Assembly (NCBI RefSeq): GCF_024756235.1 | Contig: NZ_JANUGY010000003.1 | Span: 496,001-560,000, forward strand | DNA length: 64,000 nt | DNA from: Massilia kyonggiensis | GTDB taxonomy: Bacteria; Pseudomonadota; Gammaproteobacteria; Burkholderiales; Burkholderiaceae_D | Direction of reading: 5' to 3' | In this document: piece by piece, positions 1 to 7,970 of the stretch | Layout of the letters: each line of letters opens with the position of its first letter | Numbering within the stretch: position 1 is the stretch's first letter | Made by a program: the position numbers and the translations under genes | Notes under the pieces: model-generated | The model's database searches: none | The model's input: the letters and a program-made list of their open reading frames with translations, nothing else | What the model was told of the DNA's origin: nothing

Positions 1-118
1 GGTAGCCGGCCCGCTTGGCCAGCAGCGCGTGGTTGGCGTTGATGGCGCCGATGACCTGCAGCGGATGTTCTTCCTGGACGGCCTGGCGGAATTTGGCGCC
101 GGCGGATTGTTGGCTCAT
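1..118 (-). CDS. prpB: 2-methylisocitrate lyase PrpB, N-terminal part (cut by window edge)
   Basis: Only the first 39 codons are inside the window, reading leftwards from an ATG at 116-118. The N-terminus runs [14 protein letters not shown] and continues with [24 protein letters not shown], which I recognise as the start of 2-methylisocitrate lyase. This enzyme cleaves 2-methylisocitrate to pyruvate and succinate in the methylcitrate cycle for propionate. A purine-rich Shine-Dalgarno (AGGAAAGG) precedes the start. The sigma-54 promoter at 164-179 and the PrpR gene 3.5 kb away support the assignment. The catalytic region lies outside the window, so activity cannot be judged here. Confidence 0.88.
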   Translation of the reverse strand, partial: MSQQSAGAKFRQAVQEEHPLQVIGAINANHALLAKRAGY

Positions 119-163
119 GTCCTACCCTTTCCTGATGCGTTCTGTGATGGTGGCCCAAGGGTT

Positions 164-179
164 TGCAAGGAGCGTGCCA
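164..179 (-). promoter_or_regulatory. sigma-54 (-24/-12) promoter of prpB
   Basis: On the minus strand this reads TGGCACG-N4-TTGCA, with GG and GC separated by exactly 10 bases, a full match to the RpoN consensus. It would start transcription near 153, about 35 bases before the prpB ATG. PrpR-type activators work only with sigma-54, and prpR is nearby, so sequence and context agree. Confidence 0.85.
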
Positions 180-243
180 GTCGTCCGGCACCGCAGACAG
201 CCCGGATATTCAAGGAGTTGAGTGGTTCGCCCAGCCTTGTCAT

Positions 244-268
244 GTTTCATCGCGTTTCAAAATGAAAC
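244..268. promoter_or_regulatory. Candidate PrpR operator upstream of prpB
   Basis: A perfect palindrome GTTTCA-N3-TGAAAC lies at 254-268, and a further GTTTCA half-site at 244-249. Its centre is about 108 bp upstream of the predicted prpB transcription start, the usual distance for an enhancer-binding-protein site. The same palindrome is repeated upstream of prpR at 3609-3623. Binding by PrpR is inferred from this pairing. Confidence 0.65.
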
Positions 269-272
269 AGCG

Positions 273-301
273 TTGACACACGAAAGGAAACTGAACACAC
301 T
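273..301 (+). promoter_or_regulatory. Weak candidate sigma-70 promoter for the alpha/beta hydrolase
   Basis: TTGACA at 273-278 is a perfect -35 box, but the -10 at 17 bp spacing (CACACT, 296-301) matches only half of the consensus. The -35 sits 4 bp beyond the operator palindrome, so PrpR binding could influence it. Low confidence. Confidence 0.3.
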
Positions 302-333
302 GCGCGCGACCCTTCACCACGACGAGGACCACC

Positions 334-1452
334 ATGTTCGAACGCTCATCCAGGCTGTGCGCCGCGCTGCTGGCAAGCCTGTCCATCACCACGCTCGCGC
401 ATGCGGGCGGCCCGGACAGCCGCGCCGAGGCAGTGAAAATCATCGCCGACATGCGCCGCATCGTCACGCCGCAAGGCATCGAACAGACGCGGGCAGTGCG
501 CATCGGCGGCATCGACCAGTGGATCAGCGTGCGCGGCACGGACCGGCGCAATCCCGTGCTGCTGTTCCTGCACGGCGGCCCCGGTTACGTCGCGATGCCG
601 ACGAGCTGGTATTTCCAGCGCGGCTGGGAAGAATATTTCACGGTCGTGCAATGGGACCAGCGTGGCGCCGGCAAGACGTATGCCGCCAACGACCCGGTCA
701 AGATCGCGCCCACGATGACGCGGGCGCGCATGCTGGCCGACGCCGAAGAGATGGTCGCGTTCCTCCGCAAGGAATTCGGCAAGGACCGCATCTTCGTGCT
801 GGGCCACTCGTGGGGTTCGTCGCTGGGCATCCAGCTGGCCCAGCGCCATCCGGACTGGCTGCACGCGTACATCGGCATCGGCCAGGTGACGGATGCGATG
901 GAGAGCGAACGGCGCAGCTGGCACTACACGATGGAGGCGGCGCGCAAGGAAGGCAACGAAGACGCGATCCGCGAACTGCAATCGATCGCGCCCTACGCCG
1001 CGCCGGGCAAGCCGCTCGTGCTGAAGGACCTGTACCTGCAGCGCAAATGGCTCGCGCGCTATGGCGGCGCCGTGTACGGCCGGACCGGGTTCGACGCGGA
1101 ATCGGCGGCCGCGAAGCTGGCGCCGGAATACTCGGATGCCGACCTGAAGACCATGTGGGACGGCACGGAATTCTCGTCCAGCCGGATGCTGACGGACGTG
1201 CTCACGCAGGATTTCAGTGTTTATACCAAGTTCGACTGCCCCATCGTCATCTTCAACGGCCGGCACGACTACAACGTGTCGGCGTCGGCTACGGCGGAAT
1301 GGTTCGAGAAGGTGAAGGCGCCTTCGAAACAGCTCGTGTGGTTCGAGGATTCCGCGCACGAGATCTTCAACGAGGAACCGGGCAAGACGCTGGTCTCGCT
1401 CGTGAAGTATGCGCGGCCGTTCGCCGAGAAGGCCGGCGACGTGGCGCCATAA
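334..1452 (+). CDS. Secreted alpha/beta hydrolase, proline iminopeptidase-like (S33)
   Basis: A 372-residue protein with an N-terminal signal peptide (hydrophobic segment ending AHA at about residue 24), so probably periplasmic or exported. The fold signature is complete. HGGPG at residues 80-84 forms the oxyanion region, GHSWG at 157-161 gives nucleophile Ser159, an Asp sits in GRHDYN near residue 310, and the His is in SAHEIF near 342. HGGPG plus GHSWG is typical of the peptidase S33/proline iminopeptidase group, but the substrate cannot be read from sequence. GAGGA sits six bases before the ATG. The gene lies between prpB and actP, facing the other way, with no obvious link to propionate metabolism. 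Confidence 0.8.
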   Translation: MFERSSRLCAALLASLSITTLAHAGGPDSRAEAVKIIADMRRIVTPQGIEQTRAVRIGGIDQWISVRGTDRRNPVLLFLHGGPGYVAMPTSWYFQRGWEEYFTVVQWDQRGAGKTYAANDPVKIAPTMTRARMLADAEEMVAFLRKEFGKDRIFVLGHSWGSSLGIQLAQRHPDWLHAYIGIGQVTDAMESERRSWHYTMEAARKEGNEDAIRELQSIAPYAAPGKPLVLKDLYLQRKWLARYGGAVYGRTGFDAESAAAKLAPEYSDADLKTMWDGTEFSSSRMLTDVLTQDFSVYTKFDCPIVIFNGRHDYNVSASATAEWFEKVKAPSKQLVWFEDSAHEIFNEEPGKTLVSLVKYARPFAEKAGDVAP

Positions 1453-1482
1453 AAGAAAAACCCGCACGCGGGTGCGTGCGGG
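1451..1482 (-). terminator. Rho-independent terminator after actP
   Basis: Arms CCCGCACGC and GCGTGCGGG at 1461-1482 form a strong hairpin. On the minus strand it is followed by a T-rich run (complement of 1451-1460). It lies 20 bp past the actP stop. The hydrolase gene ends at the same place from the other side. Confidence 0.85.
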
Positions 1483-1502
1483 TCTGAGGGATCGAAGTTC
1501 GA

Positions 1503-3170
1503 TCAGTGTGCCGATGCGGCAGCTGCACCGATACCGGTCTCCGAACGCACTTCCTGTGCTTCGTAGCCGGCCTTGTCGATGGCGGCACGCGGGCTCTTGT
1601 CGGTGACCGAGAACAGCCACACGCCGACGAAGCCGACGGTCATCGAGAACAGCGCCGGCGACGTGTACGGGAAGATCTCGTGCGCATTGTGGAACACGTC
1701 GACCCACACGGATTTCGACAGCAGCGTCAGGATGACGGCGGTTGCCAGGCCCAGGAAGCCGCCCACGGTCGCGCCGCGGGTGGTGCACTTGCTCCACAGG
1801 ACGGACATGAACAGCACCGGGAAGTTGGCCGAAGCCGCGATCGCGAAAGCCAGCGAGACCATGAAGGCCACGTTGATCGTCTCGAACACATAGCCCAGGA
1901 AGACGGCGACGATGCCCAGGCAGACCGTGGTGATCTTCGACACGCGCAGTTCGCTGCCCGGGGCCGGCTGGCCTTTCTTGATGACGGTGGCGTACAGGTC
2001 GTGCGACACGGCCGAGGCGCCCGACAGGGTCAGGCCGGCCACGACGGCCAGGATGGTGGCGAATGCGACGGCCGAGATGAAGCCGAGGAAGACGTCGCCG
2101 CCGACGGCGCTCGCCAGGTGCACGGCCGCCATGTTGTTACCGCCCAGCAGTTTGCCGGCGGCGTCCTTGAAGCCCGGGTTCGTACCGACCAGCACGATCG
2201 CGCCGAAGCCGATGATGAAGGTCAGGATGTAGAAGTAGCCGATCCAGGTGGTCGCCCACAGCACCGATTTACGTGCTTCCTTCGCGCTCGGGACGGTGAA
2301 GAAACGCATCAGGATGTGCGGCAGGCCGGCGGTACCGAACATCAGCGCCATGCCGAACGAGATGCCGGAGATCGGATCCTTGATGAAGCCGCCCGGGCCC
2401 ATGATCGCATCCTTCTTGCTGTGCACTTCGACGGCCTTGGCGAACAGCGCTTCCGGGCTGAAGTTGTACAGGGCCAGCACGGAGAACGCCATGTACGAGG
2501 CGCCTGCCAGCAGCATGATGGCCTTGATGATCTGCACCCAGGTGGTGGCGGTCATGCCGCCGAACAGCACGTAGACCATCATCAGCACGCCGACGAGCAC
2601 GACGGCGATGCCGTAGTCCAGGCCGAACAGCAGCTTGATCAGCTGGCCGGCACCGACCATCTGCGCGATCAGGTAGAACAGCACGGTGACGAGCGTGCCC
2701 GAGGCGGCGAACATGCGCACCGGCTTCTGGGCGAAACGGTAGGCGGCCACGTCGGCGAACGTGAAGCGGCCCAGGTTGCGCAGGCGCTCGGCCATCAGGA
2801 ACGTGATGACGGGCCAGCCGACGAGGAAGCCGATCGCGTAGATCAGACCGTCGAAGCCGTTCGCGAACACGGCGGCGGAAATGCCGAGGAACGACGCGGC
2901 CGACATGTAGTCGCCGGCGATGGCGAGACCGTTCTGGAAGCCGGTGATGCCGCCGCCGGCCGTGTAGAAGTCGGAGGCGGAACGGGTGCGGGCGGCGGCC
3001 CACTTGGTGATGAACAGGGTCAGGATCACGAACACGGCGAACATCGTGATCGCGGTCCAGTTGGTGGCCTGTTTCTGCGCCTGGCCCAGGTCGGGTGCGG
3101 CAATGACGGCGCCGGTGGCGGCCAGCAGCGCCGCGGCGGCAGCGCTCTTCATGAGGGTCGTGTTCTTCAT
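1503..3170 (-). CDS. actP: Cation/acetate symporter ActP (SLC5 family)
   Basis: A 555-residue polytopic inner-membrane protein of the sodium:solute symporter family. It has the ActP-like features of a hydrophobic N-terminal leader, the [20 protein letters not shown] segment, and many further membrane spans. ActP takes up acetate and related short carboxylates with a cation. The DUF485 gene immediately upstream overlaps its start by 4 bp, the usual yjcH-actP arrangement. Position between prpB and prpR suggests that propionate or another short acid may be the physiological substrate, but this is inference. A terminator follows at 1451-1482. Confidence 0.9.
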   Translation of the reverse strand: MKNTTLMKSAAAAALLAATGAVIAAPDLGQAQKQATNWTAITMFAVFVILTLFITKWAAARTRSASDFYTAGGGITGFQNGLAIAGDYMSAASFLGISAAVFANGFDGLIYAIGFLVGWPVITFLMAERLRNLGRFTFADVAAYRFAQKPVRMFAASGTLVTVLFYLIAQMVGAGQLIKLLFGLDYGIAVVLVGVLMMVYVLFGGMTATTWVQIIKAIMLLAGASYMAFSVLALYNFSPEALFAKAVEVHSKKDAIMGPGGFIKDPISGISFGMALMFGTAGLPHILMRFFTVPSAKEARKSVLWATTWIGYFYILTFIIGFGAIVLVGTNPGFKDAAGKLLGGNNMAAVHLASAVGGDVFLGFISAVAFATILAVVAGLTLSGASAVSHDLYATVIKKGQPAPGSELRVSKITTVCLGIVAVFLGYVFETINVAFMVSLAFAIAASANFPVLFMSVLWSKCTTRGATVGGFLGLATAVILTLLSKSVWVDVFHNAHEIFPYTSPALFSMTVGFVGVWLFSVTDKSPRAAIDKAGYEAQEVRSETGIGAAAASAH

Positions 3171-3496
3171 GCGCGCACCTTGTCCTTGCCGGAGGCGGCG
3201 TTACGCTGGATGGCGTCGGTCAGCGCGTCGAATTCGCTGTTGGCGCGGCGCACGTAGATGCCCGTGACCGCGATGGTGAACAGGATCACGAACAGACCCA
3301 GCGGTACGCCCCACGACATGACGCCGGCGCCGATCTTCGAGGCCATGAACTGTTTGTCGAAGGCGTTCAGGCACGTGAAGCCGTAGTACGCGATCATCAC
3401 GAGCCAGGTCAGCGTCCAGCCGTAGCGGGAACGCGTCTTGACGAGCTTCTGGTAATTCGGGTCTGCTTTGACCCGCTGGACGATGTCATCTTCCAC
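3167..3496 (-). CDS. yjcH: DUF485 inner-membrane protein (YjcH type)
   Basis: A 109-residue protein with two membrane spans. The N-terminus ([20 protein letters not shown]) and the segment [15 protein letters not shown] are typical of DUF485/YjcH proteins encoded next to actP. I chose the GTG at 3494-3496 because a GGAG lies six bases before it and it gives the family's usual length of about 104-110 residues. A TTG four codons upstream is possible but overlaps the Shine-Dalgarno. Its stop overlaps the actP start (ATGA), so the pair is translationally coupled. Its exact function is not established; it is thought to accompany the transporter. Confidence 0.82.
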   Translation of the reverse strand: MEDDIVQRVKADPNYQKLVKTRSRYGWTLTWLVMIAYYGFTCLNAFDKQFMASKIGAGVMSWGVPLGLFVILFTIAVTGIYVRRANSEFDALTDAIQRNAASGKDKVRA

Positions 3497-3608
3497 TTTT
3501 GTCTCCAATCTTCTAGTAATGCGCCGCTCAGGTTGACGGGCTGGTATCGATCCTAAGTGGGCCGCCTTACCCGATTCTTACGGCTCGCGTAAATGTTTGC
3601 GGTCTCAT

Positions 3609-3634
3609 GTTTCACTGTGAAACCGAGTTGAAAC
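3609..3634. promoter_or_regulatory. Candidate PrpR operator upstream of prpR
   Basis: The palindrome GTTTCA-N3-TGAAAC at 3609-3623 is followed by a TGAAAC half-site at 3629-3634. This is the mirror image of the arrangement at 244-268. It lies 42 bp before the prpR ATG, so it probably serves autoregulation. I found no GG-N10-GC sigma-54 promoter between it and the DUF485 gene. Confidence 0.6.
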
Positions 3635-3664
3635 ACAAGTTGCACGTTGCGGTACACTTGCAAC

Positions 3665-5284
3665 ATGAGTTATCCCACCCGTCCCGCGCCCGCGCCGGAC
3701 CAGGGCCCCGGCAAGCCCGTCATCTGGACGGCCTCCGTGTCGCGCCTGTCCGACCTGTTCCGCCACATCACGCCCGAATACGACCACCTGGCACAGATCG
3801 AACCGCTGCACCTGGGCTTCGACGAGGCCGCGCGCCACATCCGCGAACGCATGGCGACGGAACACTGCGACGTCGTCATCGCGGCCGGGTCCAACGCGGC
3901 CTACCTGAAAGGACGGGTGTCGGTGCCGGTCGTCGTCGCGACCGCAAGCGGCTTCGACGTCATGCAGGCCCTTTCGCGCGCGCGCCGCATGTCCGCGCGC
4001 ATCGGCCTCGTCCATTACCAGCGGCCCGTGGCGGAACTGGCCGAGTTCGCGGCCACGTTCGGCCTCGCCGTCGAGCAGCGCACCTATGTCACGGAGGACG
4101 ACGCGCGCGCCAGCATCGCCGAGCTGAAGGCGCTGGGAGTCGAGGTGATCGTGGGCGCCGGCCTGATCACCGACCTGGCCGAGGAAGCGGGCCTCAAGAC
4201 GGTGTTCGTCTACTCGCTGGACTCCATCCGGCGCGCGTTCGACGACGCCCTCGAGATGGCGCGCCTGACCCGCCTCGAAAGCGGACGCGGACGGCGCGTG
4301 GCCGCCACCGACAGCCGCCGCGCGCGCCGCGGCCTCGCCGACCTGCGCGGGGAGTCGCCCGCGATGGAGCGGCTGCGCCAGACCGTCGTGCTGTACGCGC
4401 GCTCGCCGGCGACGGTGCTGATCCAGGGCGAGACGGGCAGCGGCAAGGAACTCGTCGCCCAGGCCATCCACCGCGAAAGCCCCCGTCGGGGCGCGAACCG
4501 GCCGTTCATCGCCGTCAACTGCGGCGCCATCGCCGAGTCGCTATTGGAATCGGAACTGTTCGGCCACGAGGAAGGCGCTTTCACGGGCGCGCGCCGCGGC
4601 GGCCACGCGGGCCTGTTCGAAGCGGCGGACGGCGGCACCCTGTTCCTCGACGAAATCGGCGAAATGCCGCTCGCGCTGCAGACGCGCCTGCTGCGCGTGC
4701 TCGAAGAGCGCGAAGTGATGCGCGTGGGCGGCACGCGGCCGGTGCCCATCGACGTGCGCGTGATCAGCGCGACGCACTGCGATCTCGAGGCGCGCGTGCG
4801 CGAGGGCCGCTTCCGCGCCGACCTGTTCTATCGCCTGGCCGTGCTGCGCCTGTCCCTGCCCCCGCTGCGCGCCCGTCCCGAGGACGTGCCGCAACTGGCC
4901 GAATGGGCGCTGAAGAACGCGCTCGCCGCGCTGAGCGCGCGGCCGCATCCGAACCTGGCGGCCGAGATCGCGGCGTGCGCCCCGCTGCTGCAGGCGTATG
5001 CCTGGCCCGGCAATGTGCGCGAGCTGCGCAACCTGATGGAACGCCTGGCGCTGTTCCTCGCCGCCGAGCCGCTGCAGGCGCTGACGCCCGCGTTTTTATT
5101 GTCGGTGGCGCCGGAACTGGGGACGCTGCCGGCCGCGCCCGCGGTTGCGCCGGCGTCCGCTCCGGCCCGGGAAAGCCTGGCCGACGTACTGGCCCGCTTC
5201 GACGGCCAGCGCGATGCCGCCGCGCGCTACCTCGGCATCAGCCGGACGACGTTGTGGCGGCGACTGAAAGCGGGAGATCTTTAA
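3665..5284 (+). CDS. prpR: PrpR, sigma-54-dependent activator of propionate catabolism
   Basis: A 539-residue enhancer-binding protein. The N-terminal PrpR_N ligand domain (about residues 10-190, starting VIWTASVSRLSDLFRHI) senses 2-methylcitrate in known members. The AAA+ domain has Walker A GETGSGKE near residue 255, the sigma-54-contacting GAFTGA loop near 303 and Walker B TLFLDEIGE. A Fis-type helix-turn-helix occupies the last 30 residues (RYLGISRTTLWRRLK). The start is the ATG at 3665; an in-frame TTG six codons upstream lacks support. The gene faces away from prpB but is separated from it by three unrelated genes, unlike the direct divergent pair usual elsewhere. Confidence 0.92.
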   Translation: MSYPTRPAPAPDQGPGKPVIWTASVSRLSDLFRHITPEYDHLAQIEPLHLGFDEAARHIRERMATEHCDVVIAAGSNAAYLKGRVSVPVVVATASGFDVMQALSRARRMSARIGLVHYQRPVAELAEFAATFGLAVEQRTYVTEDDARASIAELKALGVEVIVGAGLITDLAEEAGLKTVFVYSLDSIRRAFDDALEMARLTRLESGRGRRVAATDSRRARRGLADLRGESPAMERLRQTVVLYARSPATVLIQGETGSGKELVAQAIHRESPRRGANRPFIAVNCGAIAESLLESELFGHEEGAFTGARRGGHAGLFEAADGGTLFLDEIGEMPLALQTRLLRVLEEREVMRVGGTRPVPIDVRVISATHCDLEARVREGRFRADLFYRLAVLRLSLPPLRARPEDVPQLAEWALKNALAALSARPHPNLAAEIAACAPLLQAYAWPGNVRELRNLMERLALFLAAEPLQALTPAFLLSVAPELGTLPAAPAVAPASAPARESLADVLARFDGQRDAAARYLGISRTTLWRRLKAGDL

Positions 5285-5294
5285 TTCCGGCCAA

Positions 5295-5322
5295 TTCACA
5301 CATCCGCGGAAAACCGTATTAT
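5295..5322 (+). promoter_or_regulatory. Candidate sigma-70 promoter of the CBS-CGL operon
   Basis: TTCACA (5295-5300) and TATTAT (5317-5322), each one base off consensus, are separated by 16 bp. The predicted start near 5329 leaves an 87-base leader ahead of the cystathionine beta-synthase ATG. Confidence 0.55.
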
Positions 5323-5415
5323 CATTTTTTTACTACGGCCTGGTGCCCGACCGGTGCCAGCTTCCCCGATGCGCCGCCCATCAGGCGGCGCACCGCCCGT
5401 CCGCACGGAGGCAAT

Positions 5416-6792
5416 ATGCAAGACTTGTCGCAAGCTGCACTGTTTTCGCTGATCGGCAACACCCCCATGGTGGAAGTGACCCGCATGGACACGGGCCCCT
5501 GCCGCCTGTTCCTCAAGCTCGAATCCCAGAACCCCGGCGGCTCGATCAAGGACCGCGTCGGCCGCGCCATGATCGAGGCGGCGGAACGCGACGGCCGCTT
5601 GCAGCCCGGCGGCACCGTCGTCGAGGCGACGGCGGGCAACACGGGCCTCGGCCTGGCCCTCGTCGCCCGCATCAAGGGCTACCGGGTCGTGCTCGTCGTA
5701 CCGGACAAGATGGCGTCCGAAAAGATCCTGCACCTGAAAGCGCTCGGCGCCGAGATCCACCTGACCCGCTCCGACGTGGGCAAAGGGCATCCCGAGTACT
5801 ACCAGGATTACGCGGCGCGGCTCGCGCGCGAGATCCCCGGCGCCTGGTTCGCCGACCAGTTCAACAATCCCGCCAACCCGGCCGCCCACGAGACCACCAC
5901 CGCGCCCGAGATCTGGGACCAGATGCGCCACGAGCTGGACGCCATCGTCGTGGGCGTCGGCTCGTCCGGGACACTCACCGGCCTGTCGCGCTTCTTCGCG
6001 CGCGTGCAGCCGGACCTTGAATTCGTGCTGGCCGATCCGCAGGGCTCGATCCTGGCCGACTACATCAAGACCGGACAAGTCAGCGACGTCTCCGGCTCCT
6101 GGGCCGTGGAAGGCATCGGCGAGGATTTCATCCCGTCCATCGCCGACATGTCGCGCGTGAAGACGGCCTATTCCATCAGCGACGAGGAAAGCTTCAACAC
6201 GGCGCGCGAACTGCTGCGCCAGGAAGGCATCCTGGCCGGCTCGTCGACGGGCACCCTGCTCGCGGCCGCGCTGCGTTACTGCCGCGCGCAGACGACGCCC
6301 AAGCGCGTCGTGACCTTCGTCTGCGACACGGGCACGCGCTATCTGACCAAGGTGTACAGCGACGGCTGGATGGTCGACCAGGGCCTGCTGCACCGCCCCC
6401 GCATGGGCGACCTGCGCGACCTGATCGGCCGCCGCTTCGACGACGGCGAAGTCATCACCGTGTCCCCGACCGACACCCTGCTGACGGCGTTCAACCGCAT
6501 GCGCAGCGCCGATCTCGCGCAGATGCCGGTCATCGACAAGGGCAAGCTCGTGGGCCTGATCGACGAATCGGACCTGCTGCTGCACGTGACGGGCGACCGG
6601 GAACACTTCAAGGCGCCGGTGTCCGGCACGATGACGTCCGACCTGCAAACGCTGGCGCCCTCCGCGAGCATGCAACAGCTGCGCGACATCCTCGACCGCG
6701 GCCTCACCGCCGTCATCGTCGACGGCGACCGTTTCTACGGGCTGATCACCCGCTTCGACCTTCTCAACCATCTGCGCAGGACACTGACGTGA
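5416..6792 (+). CDS. Cystathionine beta-synthase (PLP enzyme with CBS pair)
   Basis: A 458-residue enzyme of the cysteine synthase/CBS fold. The PLP lysine is Lys45 in GGSIKDRVG, followed by the ATAGNTG substrate loop and the VGVGSSGTLTG phosphate-binding loop. A C-terminal pair of CBS domains (about 340-455) distinguishes it from CysK/CysM. It should condense homocysteine with serine to cystathionine in the cytoplasm. The ATG at 5416 has a GGAGG five bases upstream; the long upstream in-frame extension overlaps prpR in another frame and is not coding. The stop overlaps the start of the cystathionine gamma-lyase gene (GTGA). The N-terminal heme domain of animal CBS is absent, as usual in bacteria. 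Confidence 0.88.
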   Translation: MQDLSQAALFSLIGNTPMVEVTRMDTGPCRLFLKLESQNPGGSIKDRVGRAMIEAAERDGRLQPGGTVVEATAGNTGLGLALVARIKGYRVVLVVPDKMASEKILHLKALGAEIHLTRSDVGKGHPEYYQDYAARLAREIPGAWFADQFNNPANPAAHETTTAPEIWDQMRHELDAIVVGVGSSGTLTGLSRFFARVQPDLEFVLADPQGSILADYIKTGQVSDVSGSWAVEGIGEDFIPSIADMSRVKTAYSISDEESFNTARELLRQEGILAGSSTGTLLAAALRYCRAQTTPKRVVTFVCDTGTRYLTKVYSDGWMVDQGLLHRPRMGDLRDLIGRRFDDGEVITVSPTDTLLTAFNRMRSADLAQMPVIDKGKLVGLIDESDLLLHVTGDREHFKAPVSGTMTSDLQTLAPSASMQQLRDILDRGLTAVIVDGDRFYGLITRFDLLNHLRRTLT

Positions 6793-7970
6793 GCCACCAA
6801 GACGACAACCAACGCCACATCGCCACGCGCGTCATCCACGGCGGCCAGGCGCCCGACCCCACGACGGGCGCCGTGATGCCGCCCATTTACGCGACGTCGA
6901 CCTTTGCCCAGGAAAGCCCGGGCGTGCACAAGGGCCTGGACTACGGCCGCTCGCACAACCCGACCCGCTGGGCGCTGGAGCGCTGCGTGGCCGACATCGA
7001 AAGCGGCGGCGCCGCGTACGCGTTCGCGTCCGGCCTCGCCGCGATCGCGGCCGTGCTCGAACTGCTGCCGGCCGGCTCGCACATCGTGGCCGGCGACGAC
7101 ATGTACGGCGGCACCTACCGGCTGTTCGAGCGCGTGCGCCGCGCAAGCAGCGGCCACGACTTCACGTACGTCGACCTGACGGACCCGCTGGCCCTGGCGA
7201 ACGCGCTGCGGCCGGAAACGAAGATGGTATGGGTGGAAACGCCGACGAACCCGATGCTCAAGCTGGCGGACCTGCACGCGATCGCGCAGCTGTGCCGCGA
7301 GCGCGGCGTGATGACGGTATGCGACAACACGTTCGCAAGCCCCATCAACCAGCGCCCGCTGGAACTGGGCATCGACATCGTCGTGCACTCGACGACGAAG
7401 TACATGAACGGCCACTCGGACGTCATCGGCGGCATCGCCGTCGTGGGCGGCCACGCGCACCAGCAGGCGTGGCGCGAGCGCCTCGGTTTCATCCAGAATG
7501 CGGTCGGCGCCATCCAGGGACCGTTCGACAGTTTTCTCGTCCTCCGCGGGATCAAGACGCTGGCCTTGCGCGTGGAACGCAGCAGCGCCAACGCGCTCGA
7601 CCTCGCGCAGTGGCTGGAACGGCAACCGCAAGTCCGGCACGTGTATTACCCGGGCCTGACGTCGCACCCGCAGCACGAACTGGCACGGCGCCAGATGCAT
7701 GGCTACGGCGGCATCATCTCCATCGACCTCGACACGGACCTCGCCGGCGCGCGCCGCTTCCTGGAGCAGTGCGAGATCTTCACGCTGGCCGAGAGCCTGG
7801 GCGGCGTCGAGAGCCTGATCGAGCATCCGGCCATCATGACGCATGCGACCATTCCGGCGGATCAGCGCGCGCGGCTCGGGATCGGCGACGGATTGATCCG
7901 ATTATCCGTCGGCATCGAGCACGTGGAGGACCAGCGCGCGGACCTGGCCCGGGCACTGGCGGCGATCTAG
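6789..7970 (+). CDS. Cystathionine gamma-lyase family PLP enzyme
   Basis: A 393-residue enzyme of the Cys/Met metabolism PLP family. Visible signatures are the active-site Tyr/Arg region YGRSHNPTR, the CDNTFASP motif and the PLP lysine in [12 protein letters not shown] (about residue 204). It starts at a GTG that overlaps the CBS stop, so the two are co-translated. Next to a cystathionine beta-synthase, the likely reaction is cystathionine to cysteine, 2-oxobutyrate and ammonia (reverse transsulfuration). The 2-oxobutyrate produced can feed propionyl-CoA, a possible link to the adjacent prp genes. Cystathionine gamma-synthase activity cannot be excluded by sequence alone. Confidence 0.85.
   Translation: MSHQDDNQRHIATRVIHGGQAPDPTTGAVMPPIYATSTFAQESPGVHKGLDYGRSHNPTRWALERCVADIESGGAAYAFASGLAAIAAVLELLPAGSHIVAGDDMYGGTYRLFERVRRASSGHDFTYVDLTDPLALANALRPETKMVWVETPTNPMLKLADLHAIAQLCRERGVMTVCDNTFASPINQRPLELGIDIVVHSTTKYMNGHSDVIGGIAVVGGHAHQQAWRERLGFIQNAVGAIQGPFDSFLVLRGIKTLALRVERSSANALDLAQWLERQPQVRHVYYPGLTSHPQHELARRQMHGYGGIISIDLDTDLAGARRFLEQCEIFTLAESLGGVESLIEHPAIMTHATIPADQRARLGIGDGLIRLSVGIEHVEDQRADLARALAAI

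Noticed and set aside
222..1487. 421-residue plus-strand frame overlapping the hydrolase
   Set aside because: It is an Arg/His-rich shadow frame of the alpha/beta hydrolase, which has a signal peptide, catalytic motifs and a Shine-Dalgarno in its own frame.
3497..3600. Possible sigma-54 promoter for DUF485-actP
   Set aside because: I checked the minus strand for GG-N10-GC pairs in this interval and found none, so direct PrpR/sigma-54 activation of actP is not supported.
3607..5415. Upstream extension of the cystathionine beta-synthase frame by 603 codons
   Set aside because: The extension lies across prpR in another frame, is Arg/Pro-rich and has no family features. The GGAGG before the ATG at 5416 fixes the real start.
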